Part shown: positions 33,284-45,061 of the stretch, one piece after another
Layout of the letters: the number at the start of each line of letters is the position of its first letter
Numbering within the stretch: position 1 is the stretch's first letter
Assembly (NCBI GenBank): GCA_963682055.1
Contig: OY821742.1
Location: 23,190,560 to 23,254,559, forward strand
DNA from: Primula veris
Lineage: Eukaryota > Streptophyta > Magnoliopsida > Ericales > Primulaceae
Length of the DNA: 64,000 bases
Reading direction: 5' to 3'
The notes under the pieces: generated by a model
The model's input: the letters and a program-made list of their open reading frames with translations, nothing else
Database searches by the model: none
What the model was told of the DNA's origin: nothing
Translations under genes and position numbers: made by a program

Positions 33284-33292
33284 ATGTATTAA

Positions 33293-34164
33293 TGGTATTA
33301 TACAATGAAAATCTCAAAAAAAAAAAATTATATACGAGAGGTTAAAGTAAACTACATGAGAGTTTTATACAAAGTATAATCAGGAATTTAAAGATTACAA
33401 TACGATACTAATAATTACACATATAGTGGGACACACAACATATATAATAACCTACAACACGTCCAACATCATTTATAAATATAATTTTTTTATATAAAAT
33501 GAGTTTGGAAAGTAAAAGAATAATAAGAGTTTATTATACTTTATTAATTACCTTTAAGTATGATAACTTTTTTGTTTAGTATCACAAACTATGAATTTTT
33601 TTTATGTATTAATGTGAACTTTGGTTTTTATTGGCTTAGTACAATTTTGTCAATTCTAACTACATTAAATGAAATCCGGTAAAATAAATGGTATTTTGGT
33701 AATTTGATTATATAAATAATAAGTCCTTGATATTTTATATATATTCAGTTTGGTTATTTTGGTAAATACATAAGTATTAGAACTTAGAAGAGTATTTTAG
33801 TAAAAACAATTTTAAAATTAGCATGTCTGTTAATGTTAATTTGTGAGATATAATAAGTAAAACAAACAAACATTCAATAGTTAGTTTATGAAACTAAACT
33901 AAAAAAACATATTTATTTACTAAAATATAATAAACCCTTACGTAGTAATTAAATGTGGTAAATAGAGAAAATAAACAAAAAAAGTGGGGATGCTTGGAGA
34001 GCGTGGTTACTGGGTCAGGCATTCAAAAAATGAACAGCAAGAGACAGAAAATAATAATAATAATAATAATTCAATTATAGGAAGAAATTCCTAACATATC
34101 ATCATAGCCAGAGCTAAATCGCTTGGTTGTTTCTAAACGGTTTCATATGATCGAATAGGTGGCT

Positions 34165-34196
<32 letters not shown>

Positions 34197-34238
34197 GGAG
34201 GGGGATTCGTATTAATAGTAATTAAATAAAAAAAAGGG
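33293..34238. other. Upstream region of the membrane-protein gene
   Basis: It contains a degenerate relative of the 28.4-kb MITE (33560-33700). Two trinucleotide tracts follow, (AAT)n at 34050-34070 and its complement (ATT)n at 34167-34195, 44-190 bp before the ATG. The region probably holds the promoter and 5' UTR; no TATA box stands out. Confidence 0.45.
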
Positions 34239-37200
34239 ATGCTTTGTTGTGGATGGAAGAGCAAGATTGAGTCATGGACACGTGATTATGATCTCATTCA
34301 GTCCTTTGCCACATTCTTCATCTATCTCCAAGTAAATATTTACTCCTTACAATTGTTTTTTTATTTTTTTATTTTTTTATTTTTATGTTTTGTTAATTAA
34401 TTTAACCCCACTATGTTATTATACTCCTTACTTGTTTGGGTTTTGGATTTTCGCAAAATTTGGGTTTTCTTTTTTATATTTATTGAATTGGTATTTAGTG
34501 CCTGTCTGGCAACTGCTTTTCTTCTTACCTTTCTACTGGTGTTTGGCTTTTTAGCTTTTCAACCGAAAAGATGATAATTCTCTAATACAACTCACTTATA
34601 AGTTAACACTTATTATCAGTAAAACTAAATTATACGTCACTTATAAGTGAAAAAGCTAAGGTCGTGCGAAACTTTTTTAAAGCAAGTTTTGTTCTCATTA
34701 CTTTTCATAATAAGCATATTTTTGCCTCAAAACCCGATGGTAAACGCGCCCTTAATTGTTCTTTATGAGGTGACCGAATAAATGGTGCCAGAAAGATGTC
34801 AATTGTCCTAAATATAAACTATAAAACACCATTATATATACATGTTACAGGTATAGTACAGTACGGGTACAAGAATACACTTATTATAGAAATTTTAATG
34901 GTACTGGTTCGACGGATAGTCAGTGTATTAAATGGAAAGAAAATAGGGAGTGAAAAGAACTCAAAACACACTCAAATATTCTCCGGCACACTTCCTTTTA
35001 TCTCATTGTTTGACCATACTCAAACTGTACCTAATAAGCTATTCTAATTAGTTTTTATGTTTTTTTTAAAATTTTGTAAGGAGTATGTACCCATACGTAC
35101 TGGCACGTGGTAGGGTGCGTCACAATTTCGAAGTACCCATGCTTCTTAGTTTATAAAGAATCATCAATGTCACAAGCAACTCTAGCGTGAATTTTAAAAT
35201 TTGAGCATTTTTCCCACCCGTAAGTAAGTGGAAAAATATATATCTAACTATGAATCTTAACACCCTGCGGGCCAAGTCCTGTTTAGGTCACTGGTCTTGG
35301 TAAAGCTTTCTTTCTTTTCTTTCAGCTTATTAAGCTACAAGCATATTCACCTTGTTTTACTATATGATTTTTGCTTTTGCAAAGAGTACACTTTATTAAG
35401 GGGACAGTTTTGTAATGCTATATAATTTTTGCTTTGAAAAGAGTACAACTTCTTAACAAATAGTTTAATAAAACGTATCAGTCTAAACTGCTTAAATTTG
35501 TCCATTTAAGCAGTGAAAACACATCATCCATTGTTGTAGTCCAACGCGATCTTGATAGGGAAACAGAAAGTAGAAAATAAACTTGTACGTAAAGGCGGGA
35601 TGCATTGCTGGAATTCATTGACAATCTTCTTTTAAAATATTGATTCGAGAGTAGGGGCTTTTGGTTTCGGAATTTTTGTGTGAGAGTTTCAATTGGTGTT
35701 TTTAGTTTATTCACGTTTTATATACTTTTTTGATACACTTTTAAGTTTGCTTGAGTAGTTTCTTATAATATTCAGTTACATTTAAGTAAGTTTGTCATTT
35801 CTTTACTCTTTCAGTTTCATTTAGTTTTCTATTGCGTGCTGACTCAATAGCATTGGGTCATTGTATTTGCTTTCCTCCTTAACTTTTGATTCCAAACACG
35901 AGAATCAAATTGACTCTGGGTGATACGAGATCGAACGTGGTGGATCTATCTAATCAGGTTTATAACGATCAAACTAAATACCGCAACCCGTCACCTATAA
36001 AGAGGTGGGAACCTTGGTATGATTAGTTGATATTCCAATACTAAATACCGCAACCCGTCACCTATAAAGAGGTGTGAACCTTGGTATGATTAGTTGATAT
36101 TCCAATACTAAAGACCGTGACCCGTCACCTATAAAGAGGTGTGAACCTTGGTATGATTAGTTTGGTATGGAACCGCGACCCGTCATCTATAAAGAGGTGG
36201 GAACCTTGGTATGTGAAGACGCCACAAACGGTTATGGACTACCGAATGATAAGTCGGGGTGAACGCCACAAGGTAGAACCTTGATAAGTTCGAAAAGTTC
36301 AATGAAGAACCCAAGAGAAAACTCTCAATATATTTTATCCAAATATGATCTTTACAAGCATGGAATGCCCCTTATTTATACTTGGAACAAGTCTCCAAGA
36401 ATGGGAAAAGACATAGAAAAGCTTTAATTAAAAATAGGTTCATAGTGCATAAGACCTATGACCTTCCAATTTATGTAACTCCTAGAAAAGATCAAAATAA
36501 AACCAAATACATTGTAATTCAGCATAACCACTCAGTAATGAGTTCATCCCCTTTATAAATTCGTGGCTCTTTGAATAATGGACTTTAACACCTCCAAATG
36601 CATTGAATCTCAGCAAAGATGCATTAATCTTTTGATAACTTAAGCCCCTCGAAGTCCCAACCTTAATGACCACCAAATTAACTTGATTAGAAGCTTATTT
36701 AATTACTCCAATCTGATTAACAAAGTCTTGGACATTAATTGAGCTCATATTCAGCTTCGTATTCGGCTTCGGTTTCCCTTTAGTCTTCATATCCTTGTAA
36801 TCTGTCCGAATATCATGTCTAAGTCCATAACATGTCGCCTTAAACTCTTTAGCCGTTATATTTGTAATTGTCGAAATAAGAGCTTGTGAATAACACTTCG
36901 TTAGCGCGATCAAGATCACATCACTGGGCTCTTTGCTTATTGATCCAAAACTAGGGGTTTGGTTTTATGGGATATTCTTGAAAATGTTATAAATACAGAA
37001 GAGTTACACAATTACGTGACAGTGACTCATTGATTGCTATACTGGGTTTATGTGAACACAAGATTTTCCCTTTTCGCTTAGAGACAGGGTGCACTTTGGG
37101 AGCGACGATGCAGTAACTATTAATTGCAGCAGTTGCAACGGAAATTTTTACTGATCATTTCATATGCAACCATTTTGATTAAATGGATTTTTTTTATGTA

Positions 37201-40200
37201 GGTGGCAACTATTTTTTGAAGCCCAAAATTTTCTAGTCCGTTGGTTTGAAAAACGGAAAGTTGTGATTCCTAATTACAGCTACTGCAACTAATCTATAAT
37301 TGAATCAACCTCAAGTCCATTCTCATGTGCACATTTTTTCCATAAATTCTGTGAAAGCATCCCTTTCTTCTAATTGTTACACTTCGTCAATTTATTTTGG
37401 TCTTTTCCGTGCATTATTCTTTTTAAATTGGTACATTTATAGATGATGTTTTTCTAGGTTGGCTGTGCGCTGGTGGGATCCCTTGGAGCACTGTACACAG
37501 GCGTTCTTTTGATTAATTTAGCTATTTCACTTTTTGCATTAGTTGCGATCGAGAGTAGCAGCCAAAGCCTTGCCCGGACATATGCTGTTCTTCTCTTTGG
37601 TGCGATTTTGATTGATATGGCTTGGTTCGTTCTCTTCACTCATGAAATTTGGTATGTTCACTTATTCAAAGATATTCGATACAACCTAAAAGCTGTGAAA
37701 ATCTGACAGAGGAGATAAGATTAAGTACTTCCAGCCAAATATTTGGGTTTTATATATCTGAATTAATTATTAGAGGGACAAAAGAAAGCCGGTTAAATGC
37801 AGGTAAATTAAGAAAAAGGAAGAAAAGTAACCCTATAAAACATAATGGCAGAAAGGTAAATTATTTAACTTAAGATGTTGTCAAAATTCGGAAGGGTTAC
37901 GGAAGAGAGACTAGAGTCTAGTTTGCTATTTTAACATGGCCGTGTGTTTAAGGGACATTTTTTACTTTTGTATGAATGGTTTTCTTGTTATTAGATACAA
38001 CTGAGACCTTTTTCCCATCATGCCGAATGAAATAACAATAATCCCGGGGCTTATATTTATAGAAACATTCTGCTACATCTTTATATCTAATTCCTATATT
38101 GGTCCATGTTTATGGAAGCTTCAAAACTGTAAACATACTTAGGCAAGGTTCATCTTTCAATGCCAGCATGTATCTTTTTAGTGTTGTTACTTGTACAAAA
38201 TGGAACTGTGGTTAACTATGAAATGATTCCTTCCAATATCACTAGTTCATTTTGGAACTAAGAGAATGTATCATATCGATGGCTACACCACTGTCAGTTT
38301 TGTAAAAAAAAAAATTATATATGTGCAGGAACATATCTTCTGAGACCTATGGGGCCTTTGTCATATTTTCTGTGCAACTCACGTTTTGGATGCAAGTTAT
38401 TGGGTTTTGCATGAGATTATTATCGTCATTTTTATGGGTTCAGATGTACAGATTGGGTGTGTCGTTTATAGACGGTTCAGCTACACGAGAAGCAGATTAC
38501 GATTTAAGAAATAGTTTTTTAAGTCCTGCACATCCTGCTATAACCAGACGTACTTCTGGTTGTGACCAAGCATTAGGTGGTTCAATTTACGACCCAAGAT
38601 ATTACTCTTCTCTCTTTGAAGATGGTCAAGAAAATGGTCACTCATATGGGGTATGATATGATTGGTGTATCTGCTTTACTGATATTGTTTCGATTTACAA
38701 ACATTCTTCCTCTTGGTATTTATTTTCTCTATTTACAAAAGTCATGTGATCTTGCATAGCTTTATATTTGAAACCAGCTGAAACATGAACTTGCTACATT
38801 TCCTACGTTGACATGCCATCTTAAGTCGAATTTTCCAATTTTCTTTGTTATCCATTTTGCATTAATAGTTGACACCAGTAAATGAACTTTCTCAACACTC
38901 GAATAACAATGGTTTTGTACACACGGTTTTAAGCCCTGTAGAGATCTATCTTAACAATGTTTTTAAAGTTCTCTGTTCTCTATGTTTTTCTTATTGTGTC
39001 TTTTGTCAAGCACTCATTCATGAGAAACAATAGTTTAAGCCCGGTCCACTATATTTTAGGGTGTGCCAACCAATCTGTTTTTTTAGTTTTTAGTTTTTAG
39101 TTTTAATTAATTTAAGGGTAGTTATTCTTGGAATCCCCAATATGTGTTGGATTTTTATTTGTTGGCACACCCTAAAAAATTTAGTAGACCCGGTTCATGG
39201 TAGTGTTCCTCCAATGTCCAAATATTTGCAGGATTTAAATAATAATTCTTATCTATCTTGTTTTCCTTGATACACGTTCGTTCGGGATTCTCAACTTCTT
39301 TTCCTGAAACTGGCTTCATACTTTCGTTGTTTTCTGACCGTCTGGGTGGTATACATTTCCTAAGTTTTCGAAATAATTCTAGTTCTTCACAGCATAAGTA
39401 CTAGAACGTCATGATGGAAATAGCATGAAGGGGTTCTTGTATAGTATGTCTTGTTGTGCAATTAATGGAAGTTCTTGTCCTTTGGTTGTCCTGGTGCTTA
39501 TGTTAAGCTTTTAATTGTGAAAACCTATAATATTAAGCTTTTTTCTCCCCTCTTTGTTTTTTTGTGGAACAAATTTTTTATACCTAGCCCGTTTTACTTA
39601 TAAAAAACAAAGCAAAGATCAATTTGATACACTTGGATGTCAAATGGCTTATAAACGTACTCAATGTGGTGGTAATGGAGTCATGTGTCTTGTTCCTCAT
39701 GTTAGATTGATTAGTTGATACATGTTTCCTCCTCTTTACCTATTTGCAGGGCAATCATCTAATTTGCCATAGTGAATCTGCATCCAAGGCTGAAGCTTCG
39801 AAAGTAATGCTGGTAAGTCTAGTGTTTACTTTTACAGATTGTTTTCATAGTTTAAACAAAATAATGTGACAACTATTAACTTATCCTAATAAAATGTCTT
39901 GACTTCATTGTCCTTAGTTTGATGAGAATTTTTTTGCAGAGATTTTTAATTAAAATATTCTTTTGTTCTCCATGTTCTACTTGTTGGTTACTTAAGAAAA
40001 ATCCTGAAAAAAAAGAATTGTAAAAAAATCTCTTGATTTTTGTTGTTTACATATTTGTCATCTGACGTAAAATAGTTTTTAACCTTGTAGCTTTACTAGT
40101 TTACTTGATCTTACAGTATTCGTAGTTTTTTTGGGCAAATTTGCCTTACATTTCTGTTATTGTCTAAGGTGATAAAGTCGCATTGCCCAAGTGTTGGAAC

Positions 40201-43200
40201 TTGGAAGCACATCCTGTTTCTAGATGTATAAGTGCTCTCCTTAATATGGGTTTTGAGTGTGTTATCTTTATTTTTGTTGTTCACAATTTTTCATATGTAA
40301 AAAATAAAAACTAGTTGCTTTAGGTTGTATTGTTTCCTTGATCATACTAATTCCTAGTTATTTGTCAATTTGCCTTAAGTATTTGTTTTTGTCTTAGGCT
40401 ATATAGTTACAATCTAGTGCTGGTAGCATGTTCAGTTCCAACAAAATAATTGCTTTCCTTAAACATGGTTTTATCGAAAATTATTTTGATTTTTGTTGTT
40501 AACAACTATTCATATATATGCAGGACGTAAACGTAGATTTTTTTAAGTTTGTATTGCTTCCTTGATCATACTTAATTCTATATGGTTGTCAAATTGCCTT
40601 GCGTTTTCATTTTTGTCAAAGGTGATACAGATACAGCCCATTGCTCAAGTATTTGAAGCACGTCTTCTTCTCAACATTCTAAGTACCAAAAGATAATTCA
40701 ACGTTATGGAAACAACATTAGGGGAGGGTTTTAGCTGCAAAACAAATATGTTACTTTTACAGTTTTACTTTGCAAAACATTGCTATTTATAATACAGTTT
40801 TTTTTTATAAAACAACATGGTAGTTGAATCAAATACTGGCGGTTTGGTTGCATTTAGAATTCCTGGTGACATGGTTTAGCTTTTACTTGAGAACTTTTAA
40901 CCCAGATCACTGTTTGGGAGATCCTATGGATGAAATGAAGGTGAACTTCTATAAATAAATAAAAGGGGTAAATGTAGATAGTTATATATAAAATTTCTTC
41001 TTCTCTCATCTTTACTTTTTGTGGAAACTGTTATGCATCTTTAGCTGAATTACTTGCTAACAAAAAGAAAAAAATTGATTTACTAGGGTATATAAAATTT
41101 CTTCTTCTCTCATCCTTACTTTTGTGGAAATAGTTATGCTTTAGCTGAAGTACTTACTAGCAAAAAGAAAAAAATTGATTCACTAGGGTCTGTAATGGTA
41201 TAGTCATTCAACTCTCTTGCTTCTTATCGTACTTTAGTATAACTGATTTATGTTTCGTTACACCATCTTACCTATTTGTAGGGCCAGAATCATGAAATCC
41301 ATCATTGTGGATCTTCATCTAAAGCTGAACCTTCGCAATTCGTATTGGTGAGTTTGTTTTCTAATAATTAGTTCACGAGTTGATATCATAGTTAAAGCAA
41401 AAATAAAATTTAACTATTGGTTCCATGATTGCAGAAGAAACTGTAGCATATCCTTGTAGAAAGCATGCTACAAAACACTATTATCTATCTTTGTGAAAAA
41501 TAAGACACAATTCAGATGCTATGCATTGGACTATTTTGCAGCCGGAGTACCCAACTTCTTAGAGCACATAGTGAGTATTATGGTACTTTAGAAAGCCCAG
41601 TTCGGCAAAAACGTGGATAATTTGAAAGACGTTCACTTTTAGTGCTAGCTTAAGTTAATGTTTAACTAGTAATATTTTAATATGCACAATGTAGTTCCCT
41701 TCTTAAAAGATATTATATTGTGGTAAAATATATGGTTAGGAAGAGTACTAGTTTTGACACTATTGCCAGTTATGTTACGAGACACTCAAACTTTATAAAT
41801 ATTTTACTAAATTGCTAATTGAGGGACATGTTGCCTTGTCTGATCTCGTTATTAGGGGTTATATAAAATATACCAACTAATAGGTCTATTTGTTAGAGTT
41901 AGTTAAGTTCTATAAATGATGAAGTGATTTGTTCTATAAGACTTGCTGTTTACTTCCAAACAACACCGGGTTCAGAATGAATTTGTCACCTCTTTGATTA
42001 GAGGAGTAACATACAGCAAAAACGTCTTACCTCCAAGTCGTACCTGACTCTCCTTCTTAAAGATTAACAGATTTATAAGGAAACACTTTTTTTACCCGGG
42101 GGGTGGGTGGGCGGGTTGGTTGGATTTTGGAGAAACTGGAAAAAAAGAAATACTTAGAGAAGAGCCAAAATTATACTTTTAGGAAACAAAAACATTTTAA
42201 AGACGATCCTCAAGTAAATTTTAGGGGTAAGCTTGACGAATATATGGCAATTCATCCGATTAGTTCCAATAGGTTAACCAATAATCTGTACTATTATTAA
42301 TCATTACAATTTTCTAATATCTACCATTCAGCGATTCACTTTGTTGTGGAATACTTAAAAAAAAATTAACTCTCACTTTGGAGGCGCTAGGAATCGAACC
42401 CTGGTGGTGAGTGGGATATACGAAGGTTATAAATGTATTGGACCGACCATTTTGCTCAGGAACACTTGATAATGGAAGCAGTTTTGTTTGTTTTTCCCTT
42501 AAACTCTATGAACTTCAAATGGTACCCATGTTTTCCTGTTTCCTCTTATAATTTGAGTCCTTAATTCCCCATTCCAAATTCCACCACTATTTAACTGAGT
42601 CTTACAACATTAAGGACATAAAGATTGATTTAGGTCATATTACAAATGTTCATCAAGTGGCATCTTCCACGATCCATACAAACAACTAATTCAAGAGACT
42701 GCCTTTGTACCATGTAATTGCTCATTTTGATCACCAAGAAAAAATATGTTCTCTATGTCAACTTGAGGAGGTACCAACATAAGATGTGACGTGAATGTCA
42801 ATATCCATCCTTTTTTGGAGGAAGAGTGAGACTTTAGCTTTCTTATCGTCATAATGTAAATAAAATACCAAAATGACCATCGGTCAGTTTCTTGATCAAT
42901 GTTAAAAGATAATATATATAGGTGACACGGATTATATGTAATATTTTGGGGTTCATGCTTTCAGTTATGTTTAATTTTATTGAGCTTTAATTAGTGGCCT
43001 CTCTTGTTTTTTTACTTAAAACGGGTTTATGTCTGTTGCCACTAAGCAGCATAAGCTGTCCTTGTTTCGGTTGTTTCCCAGTGGTGGATCCAGAAATCTG
43101 ATTCATGGGGGGACTATCATTGGTCACCAGGGGCCGTTATAAAGAAGAAAACAAAATTCTTCAAAATTTTCTATAAATAAAAATCCGTTTTTAAATTTTT

Positions 43201-43593
43201 CAGAAAGGCTGCGGCCCACGCTGGCCCTCCCTTAGACCCGTCCAATGTTTTCCCTTGTTTTTTTACGAGTCCTTGAGCTATTAACCAAAAAGAATAGCTT
43301 GAACTGAAGAAATTGAAGCTGGTATTGTACTAGGATTCCTTTCTCTACATGAATCGGTTTACATTGTTGCTAGTAGCGTAACCCTCGTTTTAGTTTTCCT
43401 GTGAACACCGAACCAAGTGACATCTTTCTATCAAAAGTCAAATGAATGCACCCTATTAGCACTTCAGTTGACTGGGTTATAATTTTTAGCTCTTCTGTTT
43501 ACTGAGTTATTTTTGCTTCTTCTTGACATTATACTGATAACGTTTGAATAGTCTCAGGATGAGAACGCTTTAATCAAGTCGACGAGTATTTGA
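34239..43593 (+). CDS. Conserved plant four-helix membrane protein, 6 exons, about 257 aa
   Basis: Exons: 34239-34331, 37458-37651, 38329-38650, 39750-39812, 41282-41347 and a last exon, either 43558-43593 (DENALIKSTSI, then stop; preferred) or 41435-41446 (KKL, then stop). All junctions are GT..AG and in phase. Exon 1 gives MLCCGWKSKIESW. Hydrophobic segments cover about residues 23-40, 43-58, 68-86 and 103-140, suggesting four membrane spans. Exon 3 ends in a soluble tail with MYRLGVSFIDGSATREAD and GGSIYDPRYYSSLFEDGQ. The small exons 4 and 5 encode similar Ser/Lys-rich segments. From memory the family is widespread and uncharacterised in plants and resembles angiotensin-receptor-associated proteins in fold; no function is claimed. 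Intron 1 (3.1 kb) holds a solo LTR. The start is the first ATG giving an open exon with a good donor. Confidence 0.75.
34332..35920 (+). other. Intron 1 of the membrane-protein gene, left of the solo LTR
   Basis: AT-rich. Ends resembling a MITE (gtgcctgtctggcaactgc at 34499 and gatggtaaacgcgccctta at 34736, inverted 'gggcgcgtttacc') suggest an eroded element of about 255 bp. The ORFs at 34796-35047 and 35478-35714 lack conserved features and are not accepted. Confidence 0.4.
35921..36923. repeat. Solo LTR in intron 1, same family as 105-942
   Basis: A 1,003-bp LTR starting TGATACGAGATCG and ending ATCACATCA, with a perfect target duplication ctggg (35916-35920 and 36924-36928). No internal sequence remains, so it is the product of recombination between two LTRs. 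It shares extended similarity with the LTR at 105-942 in the same orientation. It carries more copies of an internal 67-bp repeat. Confidence 0.93.
35981..36215. repeat. 67-bp tandem repeat inside the solo LTR
   Basis: Units begin at about 35981, 36048, 36115 and 36172 with ccg(c/t)(a/g)acccgtcacctat; the first three are spaced by 67 bp and the last is shorter. The LTR at 105-942 has only two such units, so unit number varies within the family. Confidence 0.85.
39043..39190. mobile_element. MITE in intron 3 of the membrane-protein gene
   Basis: About 148 bp with inverted ends gtccactatattttagggtg and, reverse-complemented, gggtctactaaattttttaggg, both continuing to gtgtgccaac. It is non-coding. 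It lies between exons 3 and 4. Confidence 0.7.
40030..40680. repeat. Three diverged tandem copies of about 230 bp in an intron
   Basis: Blocks share the order 'tttttgttgtt(c/t)ac', 'ttgatcatact', 'tttgccttaag/cat', 'gtcta/aggtgata' and 'attgcccaagtgttggaa'. They start near 40030, 40270 and 40490. They lie between the duplicated exons 4 and 5. Confidence 0.65.
40985..41195. repeat. Two-copy tandem duplication of about 95 bp in an intron
   Basis: 'aaaatttcttcttctctcat' ... 'caaaaagaaaaaaattgatt' ... 'actagggt' occurs twice (about 40989-41092 and 41094-41190). It lies just upstream of exon 5 and may belong to the process that duplicated the exon. Confidence 0.8.
41448..43557 (+). other. Final intron (or 3' flank) of the membrane-protein gene
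   Basis: If 43558-43593 is the last exon, this is most of its intron. It holds a possible SINE at 42370-42460 and a short transposon-like piece at 43080-43256 (agtggtggatccagaaat ... ttagacccgtccaatg). The ORF at 42103-42300 is Lys-rich and not conserved. Confidence 0.4.
42345..42475 (-). mobile_element. Possible tRNA-derived SINE
   Basis: On the minus strand, 'tgagcaaaatggtcgg' lies about 45-50 bases before ggttcgattcc, spaced like the A and B boxes of a tRNA-type RNA polymerase III promoter. A T-rich run follows. The A box is weak and the ends are not defined. Confidence 0.45.
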
Positions 43594-44412
43594 ATGGAGA
43601 TATGGTATCCTTCGAGCCTCTTTGAACTGAATGAACGACTTTATTCATGTTTTGGCTTTTGGTTTTTCCAAAGGTTAATGATTCTCCAAGTTGAGACATT
43701 TTGTATAGATGTCCAACTATAGCATTCTTTCCAGAAAGTTGAGGCGTTTCTTCGATCTTGGACCCGGAACCAGCTGTGTTCTTTTACATCGTTACATGTG
43801 AGATACATAGATAGGAAGCTATTTTATTTTATATTCATAACTCGAATCTGAAGTGTGTTGTTACACGATCATCCTGGGAAGATATTTTGCAACGCCATTT
43901 AGTTCAATGTAACCCGATAATAGTGAATATAGAAATATATGCCATCGGCTTTTCAAGTTGTTTCCTAAATACACATCTTCTTCTTGTGGTTTCTTTTTAT
44001 TTGTTACTATTTTCTATCTCTAGTTTGTATTAAGGGATCCGAACATGAGATATATGTATTTAAAAAAATTATTTAGGTGAAGGTCCATGTAGATATTACA
44101 GGAAAGTTGAATCCAACTTGAGTGAATCAAGATTCTTATTTGTTAGTCAAGTTGAAGTATGAATTTTTCTAGACTCAGTTTCGCCCCGTATAGTACATGA
44201 GAAATGTTAATGATGTTAATATCATTTTTAATAGTTATGGCTGGTTGTTTTTTCTGATACATTATTGTGGTTGTTTGAAAATAATGGTAGCCCATAAAGT
44301 GCAGGAATAGTAGGTGAATTGGCTGTGTCTGGCTATGTATTTGGATGTCCAAAAAAATTAAGGCAATGTGCACATGCTAGGTAAACATTTAGAAATGGTG
44401 TAAAAACACTAC
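43594..44412. other. Spacer between the membrane-protein gene and the Tat element
   Basis: Probably 3' UTR and flank. It ends with the left target duplication actac at 44408-44412. Nothing else is recognised. Confidence 0.45.
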
Positions 44413-44982
44413 TGATAGAACATAAAAATTAGATCCGAATATTCTATTCGGGTAATAATCAACCCACTTTATAAATGGGTATCCAACGCTTAAATGGGTC
44501 ATCTCATACTTTTTATAGGAAATAAGGTGTTACTATCAAAAGCCCAAACCCAATCAAATGGAGACCCATGTCTGAAAAACCTCTGGGATGAATACATTTG
44601 TCAACATCCTAGAAGGCATAGTTGCCTATAAATAGCCAACTACCCCTCATAGAAAAGGACCAGAAAATCTATCCAAAAAATATAGAGAGAAGTTGAGAAA
44701 AGAGAGAAAATAGTCAAGGCTTATTACACCAAGAAATAAATCGAGCAGAGATAAAGCCGAGCACCGAATAAAAGGGGAGAAAGACCAAGAAGATAGATTA
44801 AATAGTCAAATCGAGCACAATTGTAAAATAGAGATACTAATCCGAGCAAGTGTAATAATCCGAATAAGGATAGTAATCCGAGCAATAATAAAGATCAGGA
44901 AGTGTCCATTATATACATTTGATTTACTATTATATTATTGTTGAAAAGCCTAGCGCAACCGACCAAAGTTATGACTTTATCA
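44413..44982 (+). repeat. 5' LTR of the Tat element
   Basis: 570 bp, TG..CA, same length as the 3' LTR. It contains gcctataaatagcc (44630-44643), a TATA-like promoter motif, and an AT-rich R/U5-like segment with several 'aatccgagcaa' units (44840-44890). Confidence 0.95.
44630..44643 (+). promoter_or_regulatory. TATA-like motif in the Tat 5' LTR
   Basis: gcctataaatagcc sits about 220 bp into the LTR and is conserved in the 3' LTR at about 59877-59890. It is a reasonable start-site motif for the genomic transcript. Confidence 0.6.
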
Positions 44983-44984
44983 AA

Positions 44985-45001
44985 TGGCGCCGTCTCCGGG
45001 A
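44985..45001 (+). promoter_or_regulatory. Primer-binding site of the Tat element
   Basis: tggcgccgtctccggga lies two bases after the 5' LTR. It matches the TGGCGCCGTnnCCGGGR pattern common in plant Athila/Tat elements. Confidence 0.85.
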
Positions 45002-45061
45002 ATCATCTAGTTCCCAACTAGTTTAGAATTCGAATACCAATACTCTGCCAGACGAGCGACA

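Noticed and set aside
35478..35714. 78-residue minus-strand ORF in intron 1 of the membrane-protein gene
   Set aside because: No conserved motif and no splice or promoter context.
42103..42300. 65-residue ORF in the last intron
   Set aside because: Lys-rich, short and not conserved in any way I can see.
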